DNA of 64,000 nt, from positions 11,780,001-11,844,000 of the forward strand of contig OU342635.1 of NCBI GenBank assembly GCA_910589415.1, given 5' to 3'. The stretch is from Malachius bipustulatus. Taxonomy: Eukaryota; Arthropoda; Insecta; Coleoptera; Melyridae. The notes beneath the pieces are model-generated. The model was not told where the DNA came from. It ran no database searches and saw only the letters and a list, made by a program, of their open reading frames with translations. This document shows positions 38,801 to 48,800 of this stretch, in pieces. The stretch's first letter is position 1, and each line of letters starts with the position of its first letter. Both the position numbers and the translations under genes were made by a program.

Positions 38801-41800
38801 AAATTCCCAAACCTATAGCTTTGTTACATGTGCATATTTACCGCTGCTGAAGAGGACAACACGGAATTAAATAAAAACGAACCATGTTATTTATTGCTTA
38901 ATTAACTTAATTAACGGCGGTAAAGAAATATTATCACTCGGGCTTGTAATTGGAAGTCTGGCGAAATTCGAAACAGATACCTACCTACACGTGATTCAAC
39001 ATCAGGACGCAACAATGTGACAATTATATTTCTGTTCTTGTTCTCGGAAAAACGACGTTACATGAAATTAATTAACGTCAAAGAGGTTTCATGAAATTAA
39101 TTAGAAGTCTACATGGCTGTTTATTTTCGGAAACAAATCTATTCATGGTTGGAATTTCATTTCTACCACAAACGTTTTCCCGAAAATAAATTCAATTTGA
39201 TAGTTTTATTTTAATATAAAAAAAATACTTCACTTTTTATAAATAATTATTATTACAGATATTTGCTACTTTATGAAGTTATTCCTTTAATAATAGTTAT
39301 TTACCTATTATATGTAATATGTATAAGAGCAATGAATTTAAATTGAAATTATTATGCTCCTATTTTATTTTAGTTACTTATCTACAAAATTATACTCAAA
39401 TTACTCGATATTAATAATAATAATTGAACTATGATTATACAGTGTGTTGATTTTCAAAGCGGGCCATAAGGGAATTGCTTTGTTTATTAACGTTATTTTC
39501 TAATAATATTTTATACCATTCCTAGTTTCAGATTCCACTGAAACGTTCATCTCAAATTTTCGGACAAACCCTCCTGTAACTGGCTACACTGTGACAAATT
39601 ATCACCATAAAAACTCTTTCATCGTTGGTATAAACGTCATTATTGTTTAGGCAATGGAATGCTTTTTTTATTAAACATTAAAAATTACCTGGAAATTACA
39701 ATTTGGGGGGAAAGTGTGAAATTCAAGTAATTCCTGCTATCAAGCGCTATAAAAATGTTAACTTCATTTTGATATTAAAACCATTTCTGCCAGTTTAAAC
39801 AGCGAGCAGGAATCCTTAAAAATAAGTTTCGCAATGCCAATTCCCTATGGCCTGCTTTGAAAATCAACACCCTTTATAATAATTGAAAAAAAAATCATGA
39901 AAAATCTGAAATTTTCGTCACCCTGTCTGTATAACAATAATTTCAACTACAAAATAATATCGGGTGAATCCTTCAGTAGATATGCGTCAAATAGTCCTAA
40001 ACAGTGTTTCTCGCACATGGATATCCCGAGTAACGGGGACATAGAAACTGTCACTGCTACCTAATTAGGTTCTCCCAACTCTAGTCCAAGCGAAATGAAA
40101 TAATTGATGTAATGCAAACGTAAACAATATGACGTTAGTGACATTTTCATTTTAGCATTGATTTACTGAAGGTCGTTCATCTTTCAAAGGAAAGGTTAAT
40201 AAAAATAAATTGCCAAATTAATAATGGAAGATTAATTTTCATTAGAGGTTAGAGGAAGAAAATACTCATGTAAGAGCGAAAAACTGAAATAGTTGAAAGT
40301 TATTTTCGCAATGGGAGTAAACTTCATGGAATGTGGATGTTGTTCTGTCTGGAAAAATTATCATGATTGGGGAACCCATAAGAATTACCTACTTCTAGTT
40401 CCTCATCAAACTCAGTGCATGGATGGAATGTTTCATGTTTCTGTTGGAACCTGCTTACTTGGTGCTCAGTGCTCACTTTTGTCCTTATCGAGATATCGAG
40501 TGATATAGCAGTGAAAGTAACTCCGAGACATTCCTGACAGGTAAAATGTTTGTCAATAGTATTCCCGAAACTTACAGTCTTCGCTAAGACTTTTTTGCAG
40601 GTTTAGCATGGCTTAGAATATCGTATAGATCGTACAGTTCCCAGAGTTATCGAACAAGGATTTGTTGGTTTGAATTGAAAACTTCCAAAGCAATCGATTT
40701 AGTGAAAGAACAGCCAGACAGATTTTGCAAGCTTAAATGTGATTTCTTTCCATGCATTTACATTGGAGGACTCGATATTTTGTGTGAGACTGTTAACGAA
40801 GTCAAGTAATCGAGAGAAGTTCGTCGAGATAAACGATATACCAGGCGAACAGTTACAGACTGCCTTTAGTGGAGTGAGAAAACTGTGTATTAAAATTTGT
40901 CCAGGAGAATCCTTAAAATGTTGATTTTATTTATGTGTTTTATATTTTTATAAAAATGTCGATAAAGTGAGTGTGAAGTGAATCAGGATTCAAGAAGATA
41001 GGAAATTAGATTAGTCTGTTTTTACAGCGAATTTCCATAGGGATGGTATTTGATAGCCGGTGATATAGTTACCTAACGCAAAATTGTTGGGCCCTTCGGG
41101 CATAACGATATTTTTAAATTTAACTTTGTCGCATTTGTGTTTCCAGTACGAAATAAAATATTCGCGACAGAAATTCATTTACCAGGATTGATAAACTCGA
41201 AGGTTAATGTTAGCGTCATTACACCTTTATTTCAAAACGACCTCATAAAAGGGTTGGAATTTATTTAAAAAATAACAGCTCTCTGACGTCAATTCAATGC
41301 TAATGCTAATTTGTACGTATCTTCGTAAAAATAATGTGCTTCTATTCTATATGGATAAACAATAAATAATAAAGCAATAAGATAACGGGCTTGGCTCGAT
41401 AGAGTTCTATGTCAGTCAACAATACAGATTCCGAAATCACAGAAAGCTATTTCGGTCTTATTATGACCTCATCTGTGTGATATATCGAATAGATAAATCT
41501 GAAGAATGTATTGCCGACTGCACACAGGGCTCGGGTATTTTTTAAAAGCATTCACCCGGTTCCAAGTGACCCGGAGAACGCCGCGACATCTAACCGATGG
41601 ATGGCGGAACTACCGGCATGACGGCAGCTCGCCCCATTCAGAAAAAGCGGCCTCGTCGTCTGGCAGTGCTAGCACGGCCGGCAGAGGCCACCACCATATT
41701 TCCCAATTAGAATATAATAATGAAAACTAATTCACTGAGCCGTAAGTTGAATGTCAAGTTGAAAAGATTGTTGACTGTCATAGAGCTCAATCGAGCGAAG

Positions 41801-42775
41801 CCCGTAATCGTATTGCTCTATTTTTCAATTTACGGCTCAGTGAATTATTTTTCATGATATGTACATATATTATGTACAAATGGAATTGGAATAATAAGAG
41901 GAGTTAAAATGTAATTTAATAAGGTTTTTTCAATATAATCTGAAAAGGGTGGGTATCATAAATTCTTGAGTAACCTGAGTAGGTAAAATCTTCATTGTAT
42001 CCTAGCCTTCAATGGCATACTCCCTGTGATGTGATTGTTTGCTTATATTTCATCAGTTTACTCAAGAATTTATGATACCTACCCTTTTCAGATTATATTT
42101 GTCACTGTATTACATACCATAAATAATTCTACCTGTCATTTCTATTATAACTATATTTTTTAATTAAGGCCTTGTATTGATTTTGATTTTATATTTTTTA
42201 TATTTAATACATTCGGTTCTTTTGTATTTAGATTTTATACATTGGGGACTGTTTGTTTACTTGGACTGCTTAAGGATTTATGGTAGGTAACCATAGCCTC
42301 TTCAGATTATTGGTCACTTTTACTAGTACCATATATAGATCATTCTACCTGTCATTTCCATATTTTATGTATTTTATTTAAATAAAGCCTCGTATTTAGT
42401 TTTTATTTTTTGATATTTCTTTTCAGCGATTTTGTTTTATTAATCGAATTTACCAATGTAGTGAAGAAAAATTGAATTTATTTTGGCCAATTTACCATCA
42501 AATTACAGTTTTTTTACCGTTGGTTGCCCAAAGAAAACTCTACTTACCTAACGAACTATCACACCGATCATCTGTATCGGAACTGTCAGTGGAACTATTG
42601 GCTGTCGAAGACAGGGAATCGCAACTACGGTGTGGTCTGTGTATAGGGATAGGGGTTGCGGAGATGCTCAACGATCTTAATCCCATCAACGGCAGAGGAT
42701 CGGGTCCTGCTGCTTGAGAATCGGAACAACTGCCGCACCATTCCGGATATGACGCACGGAAACGAGGAAAACCAC
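26813..42775 (-). CDS. Mkp3: MAP kinase phosphatase 3 (DUSP6/7/9 type), four 3' exons, 5' end missing
   Basis: Mkp3 is a cytoplasmic dual-specificity phosphatase that inactivates ERK by removing phosphate from its Thr-Glu-Tyr loop. Minus-strand exons: 42775-42548 (Ser-rich linker, GGFPRF...[14 protein letters not shown]), 38743-38637 ([14 protein letters not shown]), 38312-38177 ([22 protein letters not shown] with the general-acid Asp), 27264-26813 (signature [10 protein letters not shown] with catalytic Cys and Arg, then [13 protein letters not shown] and a tail with [13 protein letters not shown], stop at 26815-26813). Phases join perfectly at all three introns. The first visible exon starts with two bases of a Gly codon, so at least one upstream exon exists. 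The rhodanese/ERK-docking domain was not found up to base 64000. Introns are large (about 10.9, 0.3 and 3.8 kb) and full of repeats. Confidence 0.93.
27405..27571. repeat. Dispersed repeat, left part, split by foldback at 27572-29020
   Basis: TACATGAAAGTAAGTATGA, CTAGAATGATATTTGGTGAG and ACAATTCC segments match 50080-50170. The match resumes at 29021-29080 (TAACAGTGAACAATA, ATTATTGTTAGAA). The 50-kb copy is continuous across this point and serves as the empty site for the foldback insertion. Confidence 0.7.
27572..29020. mobile_element. Long-armed foldback with nested hAT-like MITE
   Basis: The tips CAGTGTGGA (27572) and TCCACACTG (ending 29020) are each flanked by TA. The two halves are a long imperfect palindrome centred near 28010. 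Inside, at 27709 and 28892, lies a second pair of TA-flanked ends (CAGGGTGTGTCGTG). Either this is one element with internal copies of a common tip, or an inner element expanded into an outer one. The right arm is broken by a 575-bp MITE (28193-28767). The inner sequence (ACATGTCCCTATTTTAACTT) also occurs at 52298-52765. Confidence 0.8.
28193..28767. mobile_element. hAT-like MITE, copy 1 (575 bp)
   Basis: Ends GGTCATTATTTACATCCG and CGGATGTAAATAATTACC are inverted repeats. The element is flanked by a perfect 8-bp direct duplication, CAAATTTG (28185-28192 and 28768-28775). The other arm of the foldback shows the pre-insertion sequence. An 8-bp duplication is typical of hAT transposons. No transposase is encoded. 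Confidence 0.85.
29329..29633 (+). pseudogene. Non-LTR retrotransposon reverse-transcriptase fragment, frameshifted
   Basis: The frame starting near 29329 reads [12 protein letters not shown], the strand after the polymerase core in LINE reverse transcriptases. After a frameshift, 29421-29633 reads [11 protein letters not shown], then [12 protein letters not shown] and [17 protein letters not shown], matching the thumb and connection region. The catalytic domain and 5' end are absent. It is a dead 5'-truncated copy inside an Mkp3 intron. Confidence 0.75.
29640..31850. other. Mkp3 intron, no supported gene
   Basis: Mostly AT-rich. A G+C-richer block at about 30570-30840 has overlapping open frames on both strands, with no recognised protein and no convincing splice borders. 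It could be a regulatory element or old transposon sequence. Confidence 0.4.
31860..32075. other. G+C-rich island in Mkp3 intron
   Basis: About 200 bp with a much higher C+G and CpG content than its surroundings (GCACCGGCGGCTGAC, CCGAGCCCGGGACTGC). All long frames are interrupted or unrecognised. An enhancer, an alternative promoter or a non-coding first exon is possible; nothing here decides between them. Confidence 0.35.
32822..33007 (+). CDS. Candidate small secreted peptide, 61 aa
   Basis: An ATG at 32822 opens 61 codons ending in TAA at 33005-33007. The first 24 residues look like a signal peptide: basic start (MVRSK), hydrophobic core ([11 protein letters not shown]), then a polar or small region. 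They are followed by a very basic stretch ([12 protein letters not shown]) with dibasic sites and a polar Gln/Asn-rich tail. It lies on the opposite strand within an Mkp3 intron. I do not recognise it; a chance open frame in AT-rich DNA is quite possible. A 5' UTR intron or longer spliced form cannot be excluded. Confidence 0.25.
   Translation: MVRSKLVFYFLFCLAFGENSLLAVRKERRDIRAKENLQTTPLQLSQIPYNHKQNYSKTQEE
33010..35915. other. Mkp3 intron with simple-sequence runs
   Basis: No supported gene. A run of about 19 C lies at about 34246-34264, and a pyrimidine-rich CT/CA microsatellite at about 34396-34430. The rest is AT-rich. TACAGGGTG-type tips occur singly at about 35258 and 35806 without a clear partner. 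Confidence 0.45.
35920..36812. mobile_element. Inverted-repeat element with a nested insert
   Basis: The left end (about 35925-36030, with CATTTCAAAAATTTTC, CCCACTAGATC and GACTTTTGTTTTTCTTATGG) is repeated in reverse complement at about 36718-36812. A core palindrome lies at 36049-36295. A related copy at 3370-3672 contains the core and right arm but not the 36311-36693 insert. Confidence 0.75.
36311..36693. repeat. 383-bp TA-flanked foldback MITE nested in 35920-36812
   Basis: GTCCGGTCAAATTAGAC at 36311 and TCTAGATTGACCGGAC ending at 36693 are inverted repeats, each flanked by TA. The subterminal sequence (AAATTTACAGCAAGCTGAAA against TTTTCAGCTTGTCGTGAATT) extends the palindrome inward. 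The related element at 3370-3672 lacks it. Confidence 0.75.
36815..38170. other. Mkp3 intron, no supported gene
   Basis: A G+C-richer block at about 37050-37260 carries an unrecognised 79-codon plus-strand frame and no clear splice structure. The rest is AT-rich. Confidence 0.4.
39440..39874. repeat. TA-flanked inverted-repeat MITE, about 435 bp
   Basis: CAGTGTGTTGATTTTCAAAG at 39440 matches in reverse complement CTTTGAAAATCAACACCCTT ending at 39874, with TA on both sides. The subterminal CATAAGGGAATTGC also pairs with CAATTCCCTATGG. The interior is non-coding. Confidence 0.75.
40293..40923 (+). pseudogene. Possible broken two-exon gene of unknown identity
   Basis: A plus-strand frame from about 40311 ([20 protein letters not shown]) runs to a stop near 40507. 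A splice-like donor (CAGGTAAAAT at about 40538) and acceptor (TTTTTTGCAG near 40602) follow. From 40603 a frame reads without stops for about 69 codons (including [20 protein letters not shown]). It then needs one shift near 40804 to continue as [16 protein letters not shown] to a stop at 40923. Codon content looks protein-like, but I do not recognise the product. It could be a decayed gene, a transposon gene fragment or coincidence. Confidence 0.3.
41721..41855. repeat. Small hairpin MITE, about 135 bp
   Basis: AATTCACTGAGCCGTAAGTT and the reverse complement near AATTTACGGCTCAGTGAATT form arms of about 30 bp around a loop of about 75 bp. There is no coding content. Confidence 0.7.
41931..42100. 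repeat. Palindromic repeat, about 170 bp
   Basis: CTGAAAAGGGTGGGTATCAT with AAATTCTTGAGTAA pairs with TTACTCAAGAATTTATGATA and CCTACCCTTTTCAG. The arms are about 40 bp and nearly identical. Confidence 0.7.
42090..42424 (+). repeat. Two direct repeat units, about 120 bp each
   Basis: Segments at about 42090-42225 and 42313-42424 share CTTCAGATTAT-like starts, ATTCTACCTGTCATTTC and the following AT-rich run ending in GCCT(C/T)GTATT. They lie just downstream of the linker exon of Mkp3, in its intron. Confidence 0.55.
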
Positions 42776-44010
42776 CTGGAAAAAAAATAAATTAAAGTTT
42801 TTTTATTGTATCGCAACTAGTGATTCAGAAGACAGTATTGTAACAATACTTCATCTCCAAAAATTTGTTCAAAACAATTATTCTCGAGACGATTTGATCA
42901 ATGTACCTACTCTGTCAAAAACTCAATAAAGTCCAATAAAGTCTAAAAAGTCATACGTATCGATTAAGAATACACATCCTTTTGATAGTTCGATTTATTT
43001 TGTTTCATATACGTGGTTTTTATAGTAACCGTCCAGTTTGTCTAAACACTCCATCCCGCATAAATAAGTATACGTCAACATTGGTTTTGAATGAGAATTA
43101 AATGCACAACACAGAGGATAGAATGTCATTACGTGAATAAATTTTATGTAGTTGTCAGTGGCTCTCAAACTGACGTAAGCGCTTCAATTCATTGTTTGAA
43201 TGATTCCTTCAATAATTTACGCTCGTTCACAACTTGACAATTAACTGTTTGACATTTTCTGGTGAAATTAAAAATATTAATTCGGACGGTTAGTGTGACG
43301 TCACATCTGACTTTTTAAAGTTAATCCTACTATAGTAAAAATGTTGCAAATCACCAGAATAATTTGGATACATAGTTAGTCTCTAGGTACTTAGGTAGGT
43401 ACGATTAAAACTTTGACAAAAACAACTTCTCAGGTGATGTTTCTTTAATTCGGCTAAATTTTTCATAAGACGGGAACAGTTTCCGCCTCTCATTCCTGTA
43501 AATAATTCCAAGCATTTGAGCCCTGGAGGGAGAATCAGGTGACGCAGGTGAGACATGTTCGTTTTAATTCGACGTACAAACTGAAAGGGTAAAGCTCGCG
43601 AGCTTGCCTACCTATTTCATTATTCATTCTGAAATTAGCTTCGAGGATGAATAGCTCCGCGATGAAGCTGCCATGACACGGCTGCTTATCAATGAGTAAG
43701 TCGCATGCCAGGTTTTCTATCGATTATACTCGGAAAACAGGTCAATGTAGTAGGTTAGGATGACTTTTGCAGCAACCGCAACCACTTATGTATAGCGGCG
43801 ATTGGTACCTGCAGCAATTACAGCATTGATGATTCATTTTCATTAATGAGGCGAATATACGTATGCACACCTTTGCAGTTCCTGCCATAATTGAATTTTG
43901 GAGTAGATACAAAAACACAAAAGCTGAATAGTTAAAATCATGTTTACTAAAAAAATGTTCACTATTTCGTATTCTCATACATCATTTAACAGTAAAATAG
44001 TGAGGGCTTC

Positions 44011-44241
44011 CGTCATTATTTACATCCGGGTATCCTACACTTTCACTATGGCATCTTTATACGAGTGGAGGACGTCGTACCTATTATAGTAACACCAGGA
44101 ATCTCATAGTTAGCAAAAAAAACGGCACTAAAAATCGGTCTAGGGAGTCCGGTCCTGGTTTATCTACCCAGCACCCCTATTTCGCCCCTCGGTCCCAAAA
44201 AAATTGATGAAACTTAGGATAAGTGGATGTAAATATTTACC
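44011..44241. mobile_element. hAT-like MITE, copy 2 (231 bp)
   Basis: The ends (GTCATTATTTACATCCGGG and GGATGTAAATATTTACC) and subterminal AACTTTCACTATGGCA-like and GGTCCCAAAAAAATTGATGA sequence match the 28193-28767 element. It is flanked by a perfect 8-bp duplication, AGGGCTTC (44003-44010 and 44242-44249). It is a shorter internal-deletion form of the same family. Confidence 0.85.
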
Positions 44242-44249
44242 AGGGCTTC

Positions 44250-45354
44250 TAAGAGACATTTTCAAATTTAAGATATAAACATAATTAATAGGAAAACTTT
44301 AATTCTAATTATAATTAATTGCGGCTAGGTACAGCGGAAATTACTGAAATTAGAGTTTCTTACACTTCAGGATGTCAGACATTTTAAACAAGCTTCCAAC
44401 TCGCGCTCCAACTCAAAATTAATTACCCTCTGATTAGCAATGCACTTCCGAGTTCCTTCTACGAAATGCTTTTAAAATTTCATAAGGAAAATGCGGTTTA
44501 ATCTATACGCTTATAAACTTTGAGCCTCTTTGGCGTTCCTTTTTTCATATCCTGGCGTCGAATGTTATTAACTGACCATAATCCACAGGAGAAATTACAT
44601 TTTTCGAGCGAACGTCTTTTGTTAATTTTTTATATCATATGCTCATTAACATGGTGCCTCTTTTGCGTTATTTTTCCACGCCCGGGCGTGCTTGAATGCT
44701 ATTTTTAACGAACCTTGCTCGGAATTGACCACAAAAAACTATATTTTTTTCTTAGATGGGGAATTGTAATTTTGCTCGGGGACCTATTGGACAATGACAA
44801 CTCCGAAACCGAAACGGTTTTTTCTGCGTTCTTGAGATATAAGTGTTTCAAAATGTTTGCGTTTTGTAAGAAAATGAAGGACTTTATGGCCCAATTGTTT
44901 TTCCAACTCATATGGCAGTAAGCTATGCTCCCATAAAATTACTTCCTATTCTGAAGACATCAAACATCGATTTTTTTATAAAAAAAATCGCTTACTCAAT
45001 AAATTTTCTCTCTGCGACTTTACTGAAAATCCCTGCTTAGACTTTATCAATTATGAGAGAGAAGTACAAAACTTAATATCGCCTTTCTGAAGATGTATCG
45101 AGTTTTTGGAGAATTGGAGACGTTCATCATTCGATCACGTATAGTTTTTCAAGGTTTCCCAAAAGACAAATCAATCCTGGAGTGTACTGAACTCCAGGGG
45201 TCTCAACCCTATTGCGAAGTAATGAATTCACCTTCAATTCCTTCAAACTTGGTGTGAATTTAGTTTTCTTTTGATCATTCATTATAGGCATTTCATTTTG
45301 TATCTTCCGAAGCTGTACCGAAGATTCGAAATAATTTTAAAAATAATAACTATA
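44250..45354. other. AT-rich stretch, no supported gene
   Basis: Short overlapping frames on both strands (44520-44921) are unrecognised and lack splice or promoter support. No repeat ends were seen. Confidence 0.4.
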
Positions 45355-45363
45355 CTGTGAATT

Positions 45364-46942
45364 ACCCAAGTAAAATTAGCCACGCTTCGGCCAGCCGCAC
45401 TTTCGGCCAGGGCGAGGAACTTTTTTCCATATTTAAGGCCCAAATAAAAAATATTTGATTGTTTTTGTTAGTAATAATATTATGAAATTTCACTCAATAT
45501 AATAAATCATTGTACAACGTGCACTGAAAAAAAGCGTAGTCATTGAAACGCCACGCTTTCGACAACGGCTTAATAAACTGGAAAAATAATTTTTGCTAAA
45601 ATTTTGCTCAAGAAATCCTAAAATTTTATTATAATGATCAGGCCAAGCCGTTCGACCACGGACTGAAGAAACTAAAAAAACCTTTTAGCTTGAATTCTGA
45701 TAAAAAAAGTCAGACATTTTGAAATAATGGCCAGTCACGATTTCGGCCACGAACTTTTGACAAACTGGAAAAATCATTTTTGCTGAAAACATTCTGAAAA
45801 AGTCCGAAATTTCATAATATTGACTAACCTCGCTTTTGACCACGGACTGAAGAAATTGAAAAATCATTTTTGCTGAAATTTTGTTCAAATTATTTTGAAA
45901 TAATAGCCAACCGCGCTTTCGGTCACGGACTTAATAAACTGAAAAAATCATTTTTGCTGAAATTCTAATCAAAAATGTCTTACATTTTAAAATAATGGCA
46001 AGTCACGATTTCGGTCAAGGACTTTTGACAAACTGAAAAACTCATTTTTGCTGAAAATTGTGTTCTGAAAAAGGTGCGAAATTTCATAATATGTAATGGC
46101 CAGCCACGCTTTCGGCCACGGCTTATATAATAAACTGGAAAAATATTTTTTGCAGAAATTTTGATCAAAAAAGTCAGAAATTTTGAAATATTGGCCACTC
46201 ACGTTTTCGGCCAAGGATTTGACAAACTAGAAAAATAATTTTTGCTGAAAACATTCTGAAAAAGTTGCGAAATTTCATAATAATGCCCAACCACGCTTTC
46301 AGTCGCGGGCTTAGAAACTGAAAAAATATTTTGCTGTAATTTTGCTCAAGAAATCCGGAAATTTCATTATAATGACCGGCCATCACGCGTTCGGTCACGG
46401 ACTGAAAAAACTGAAAAATGATTTTTGCTGAAATTTTGTAAAAACTTCCGAAATTTCATGATACCTAGTGGCCAGGCACGCTTTCGGCCATGGACTTAAT
46501 AAACTGAAAAACATTTTTTGATGAAAATCTGCTCAAAAAAGTCAGACATTTTGAAATAATGACCAGTCACGATTTCGGCCACGGACTTTGACAAACTGGA
46601 AAACTCATTTTTGCTGAAAATATTCTGAAAAAGGTGCGAAATTTCATAATAATGGCCAGCCACGCTTTCAGTCGCGGACTCAAGAAACTGAAAAAATTTA
46701 TAATAATGGCCAACCACGCTTTCGGCCACGGACTTAAGAAACTGAAAAAAAAAACGGAAAATTTTGCTAAAAATGGTCTGGATACCATTACATTTAATAA
46801 TTATTTAATTATCAACAAAAACAAATCAAATATTTTCTATTTAAGACGTGAAAAATTTTTGCTGGAAATTATGTATGTACTCTAATTCCCCCCTGGCCGG
46901 AAGCGTGGCTGGCCGAAGCGTCGTGGCTAACTTGACTTGGGT
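45364..46942. mobile_element. Element with inverted repeats, 9-bp target duplication and internal tandem array
   Basis: The tips ACCCAAGTAAAATTAGCCAC (45364) and GTGGCTAACTTGACTTGGGT (ending 46942) are inverted repeats. They are flanked by a perfect 9-bp direct duplication, CTGTGAATT (45355-45363 and 46943-46951). Between them are about 14 degenerate tandem units of roughly 90-105 bp. Each unit carries CCACGCTTTCGGCCACGG and CATTTTTGCTGAAA-like blocks. The unit's first block resembles the element's own subterminal sequence (CTTCGGCCAGCCGCACTTTC). A 9-bp duplication is typical of Mutator-like elements; the family is inferred from that alone. Short minus-strand frames here are by-products of the repeat. 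Confidence 0.85.
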
Positions 46943-46954
46943 CTGTGAATTTCA

Positions 46955-47835
46955 CCTTTTAATCAGACACAACACCAACGAACCCTCACCATCACAATAC
47001 GTATCAGAATCTAAGGAACGCATTCTTTATCTCACCCAAATTCAATAGCGACTGCCGAATACGGGGACGGGGCGTTAACTGGCGCATAGAAATTAGCCGA
47101 CCCCCTAGTCGTAGCGATAAAAATTTATATTCAGTTGCTTCGTGCACATTCATTTTCCTCTTCTACATATCACTCACGCTCATCAATATAAAAAAAAAAA
47201 AACAGTAAAAGAGACACTATAATTCACTGTAATAGTGAATTTTATAAAGAGTAAAAAAAAATCTAGACAACTAGAGCGAGATGAATAATAATAATTATTA
47301 AGCAAATATTCAATACTTATGTAAAATCGAGTCTCTTTAAAAAAAATGTACTACAGTGTTGTCTAAAAATTACCACCTTTTTTCTCTAACACATCCATCC
47401 GTATATTCTCCTCATTATACTTCGTCTGCGGCCTACGCCGAGCTATTACGTGTAAGAATGTCCCCGTAGCTACTACCTACCATTATTATTTATCAGCCAA
47501 CAGCGTTGAATAATAAATAATACCTGTTCAGTTTAAAGGATGACAACTTCCTGCTGTTTAGCGGTGAAATGAGGGTCTGTGACTATTCACACATGTGCGC
47601 TATGATGATGAGTGGTCCTTTGTGTATTCACACGTAGGTAATAGGTACGTAAACGTAATGTACAATCTTCAAATGCCTATGAGCCAGACAACGGAATGGG
47701 ACTGTTCTCAAATCTTATTTTTGTACACTTAAACCCAGATTTCAGAAAGATCCCATAATATGGTCAAATATTAATTTGTAAATTTCCTGGATCACATATT
47801 ACTCCTCCCTACTCGTACATTTGGCAAGGTTTTTT
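46955..47835. other. AT-rich stretch, no supported gene
   Basis: Simple A runs and TAATAATAAT tracts. No coding frame or element ends were recognised. Confidence 0.4.
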
Positions 47836-47840
47836 TTATA

Positions 47841-48766
47841 CAGGTGTCTCAAAATTGACGCCCGTGCTCTTGAGATTCGATTAATGGAGCTAAAAAAAAA
47901 TTGGAAATAGAGAGCAAAAATTTAACATTTACCGGCTTAATTCAGCCCTGAATCTACACTTTTTGCATGAGAATTTACCACTACCATTGCTTGATGAAGT
48001 TTCATTGGTAGTCCGATTAAACTGTTGGTTCCAGCATGATGGTGCACCGACACATGGGTTACAATACAAGTGAGAAATTTATTGAATGAAAATTTCCCAG
48101 AGAGGTGGATCGGAAGATGTGGACCCATACCATGGCCTCCCAGATCGACAGATTTGAATCCCTTGAATTCAATTGTCAAATCAATTGTCAATCCCCTGAA
48201 TTCAAATTTGGGATTCAATTCAATTCCATGTTGTAACATGTCACTGAATTCATCTTTTAAAGTACTTTCGAATTAGCCGATGTAAAAAAGGGCCTTTTTA
48301 AAAAATTAAGAAGATCAGCATGTTGAAAAACCTGGCAACACTGCTTTGTGATCGAACATTTTACATTTGTTGTAGTCCCAAAAAAATTTAAGAAGACTAA
48401 TTGGAAAATCTTTTGGTGAAAACAGGCGTTCAAAAATGTATAATAAAAAATACATATTGCTTCAAAGTTGAGCTGTTTTTCGCTGAAGAGGACAAATAAA
48501 TTCGAAACATGTGATCGGAGATCTATACATCATAACACACGTTAATGAATTTATCTTTCTCAGTTGTTTTAGAAAATTGTAAAAAATAGGCCGTTGTAAT
48601 ATTTGAAAAGTAAACTTATCGTCATCACAATAAAATATAAAATGTCGGCCGTTTTAAAATTAATCTATAAAAAAGGTATCATTATCCGAAACAACACTCA
48701 CTCGAAAAAACATTTCGTACCATCTACAAATTCTTTAATAAGGTACAAGTAATATGAAACACCCTG
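47841..48766 (+). mobile_element. Mariner-like transposon relic
   Basis: The left end CAGGTGTCTCAAAATTGACG follows TA at 47839-47840. A poorly matching candidate right end (ATGAAACACCCTG, then TA) ends at 48766. Between them lies a recognisable transposase fragment. The element is decayed, about 930 bp against the roughly 1.3 kb of an intact mariner. The borders are tentative. Confidence 0.5.
47945..48165 (+). pseudogene. Mariner/Tc1-type transposase fragment, frameshifted
   Basis: From 47945 the frame reads LHFLHENLPLPLLDEVSLVV, then WFQHDGAPTH, which is the region around the second catalytic Asp. After one frameshift near 48067 it continues VRNLLNENFPERWIG, then GPIPWPPRSTDLNPL, which carries the third catalytic Asp. 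These are hallmark blocks of the IS630-Tc1-mariner DDD transposase group in insects. The N-terminal DNA-binding part and first Asp are missing, so it is inactive. Confidence 0.85.
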
Positions 48767-48800
48767 TAGGTACTTGGGTAAGTAAACCAATCTAATTATA

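Noticed and set aside
41506..41730. 74-codon plus-strand frame with a Ser/Gly/His-rich end
   Set aside because: Locally G+C-rich, no recognised protein, no convincing splice acceptor, and its end runs into a hairpin MITE.
45685..46788. Several overlapping short frames with repeated protein sequence
   Set aside because: Produced by the internal tandem array of the 45364-46942 element; units are degenerate and frames break repeatedly.
45364..46942. CRISPR-like array
   Set aside because: Repeats are about 100 bp, degenerate and without unique spacers, in a eukaryotic genome, and bounded by transposon-type ends.
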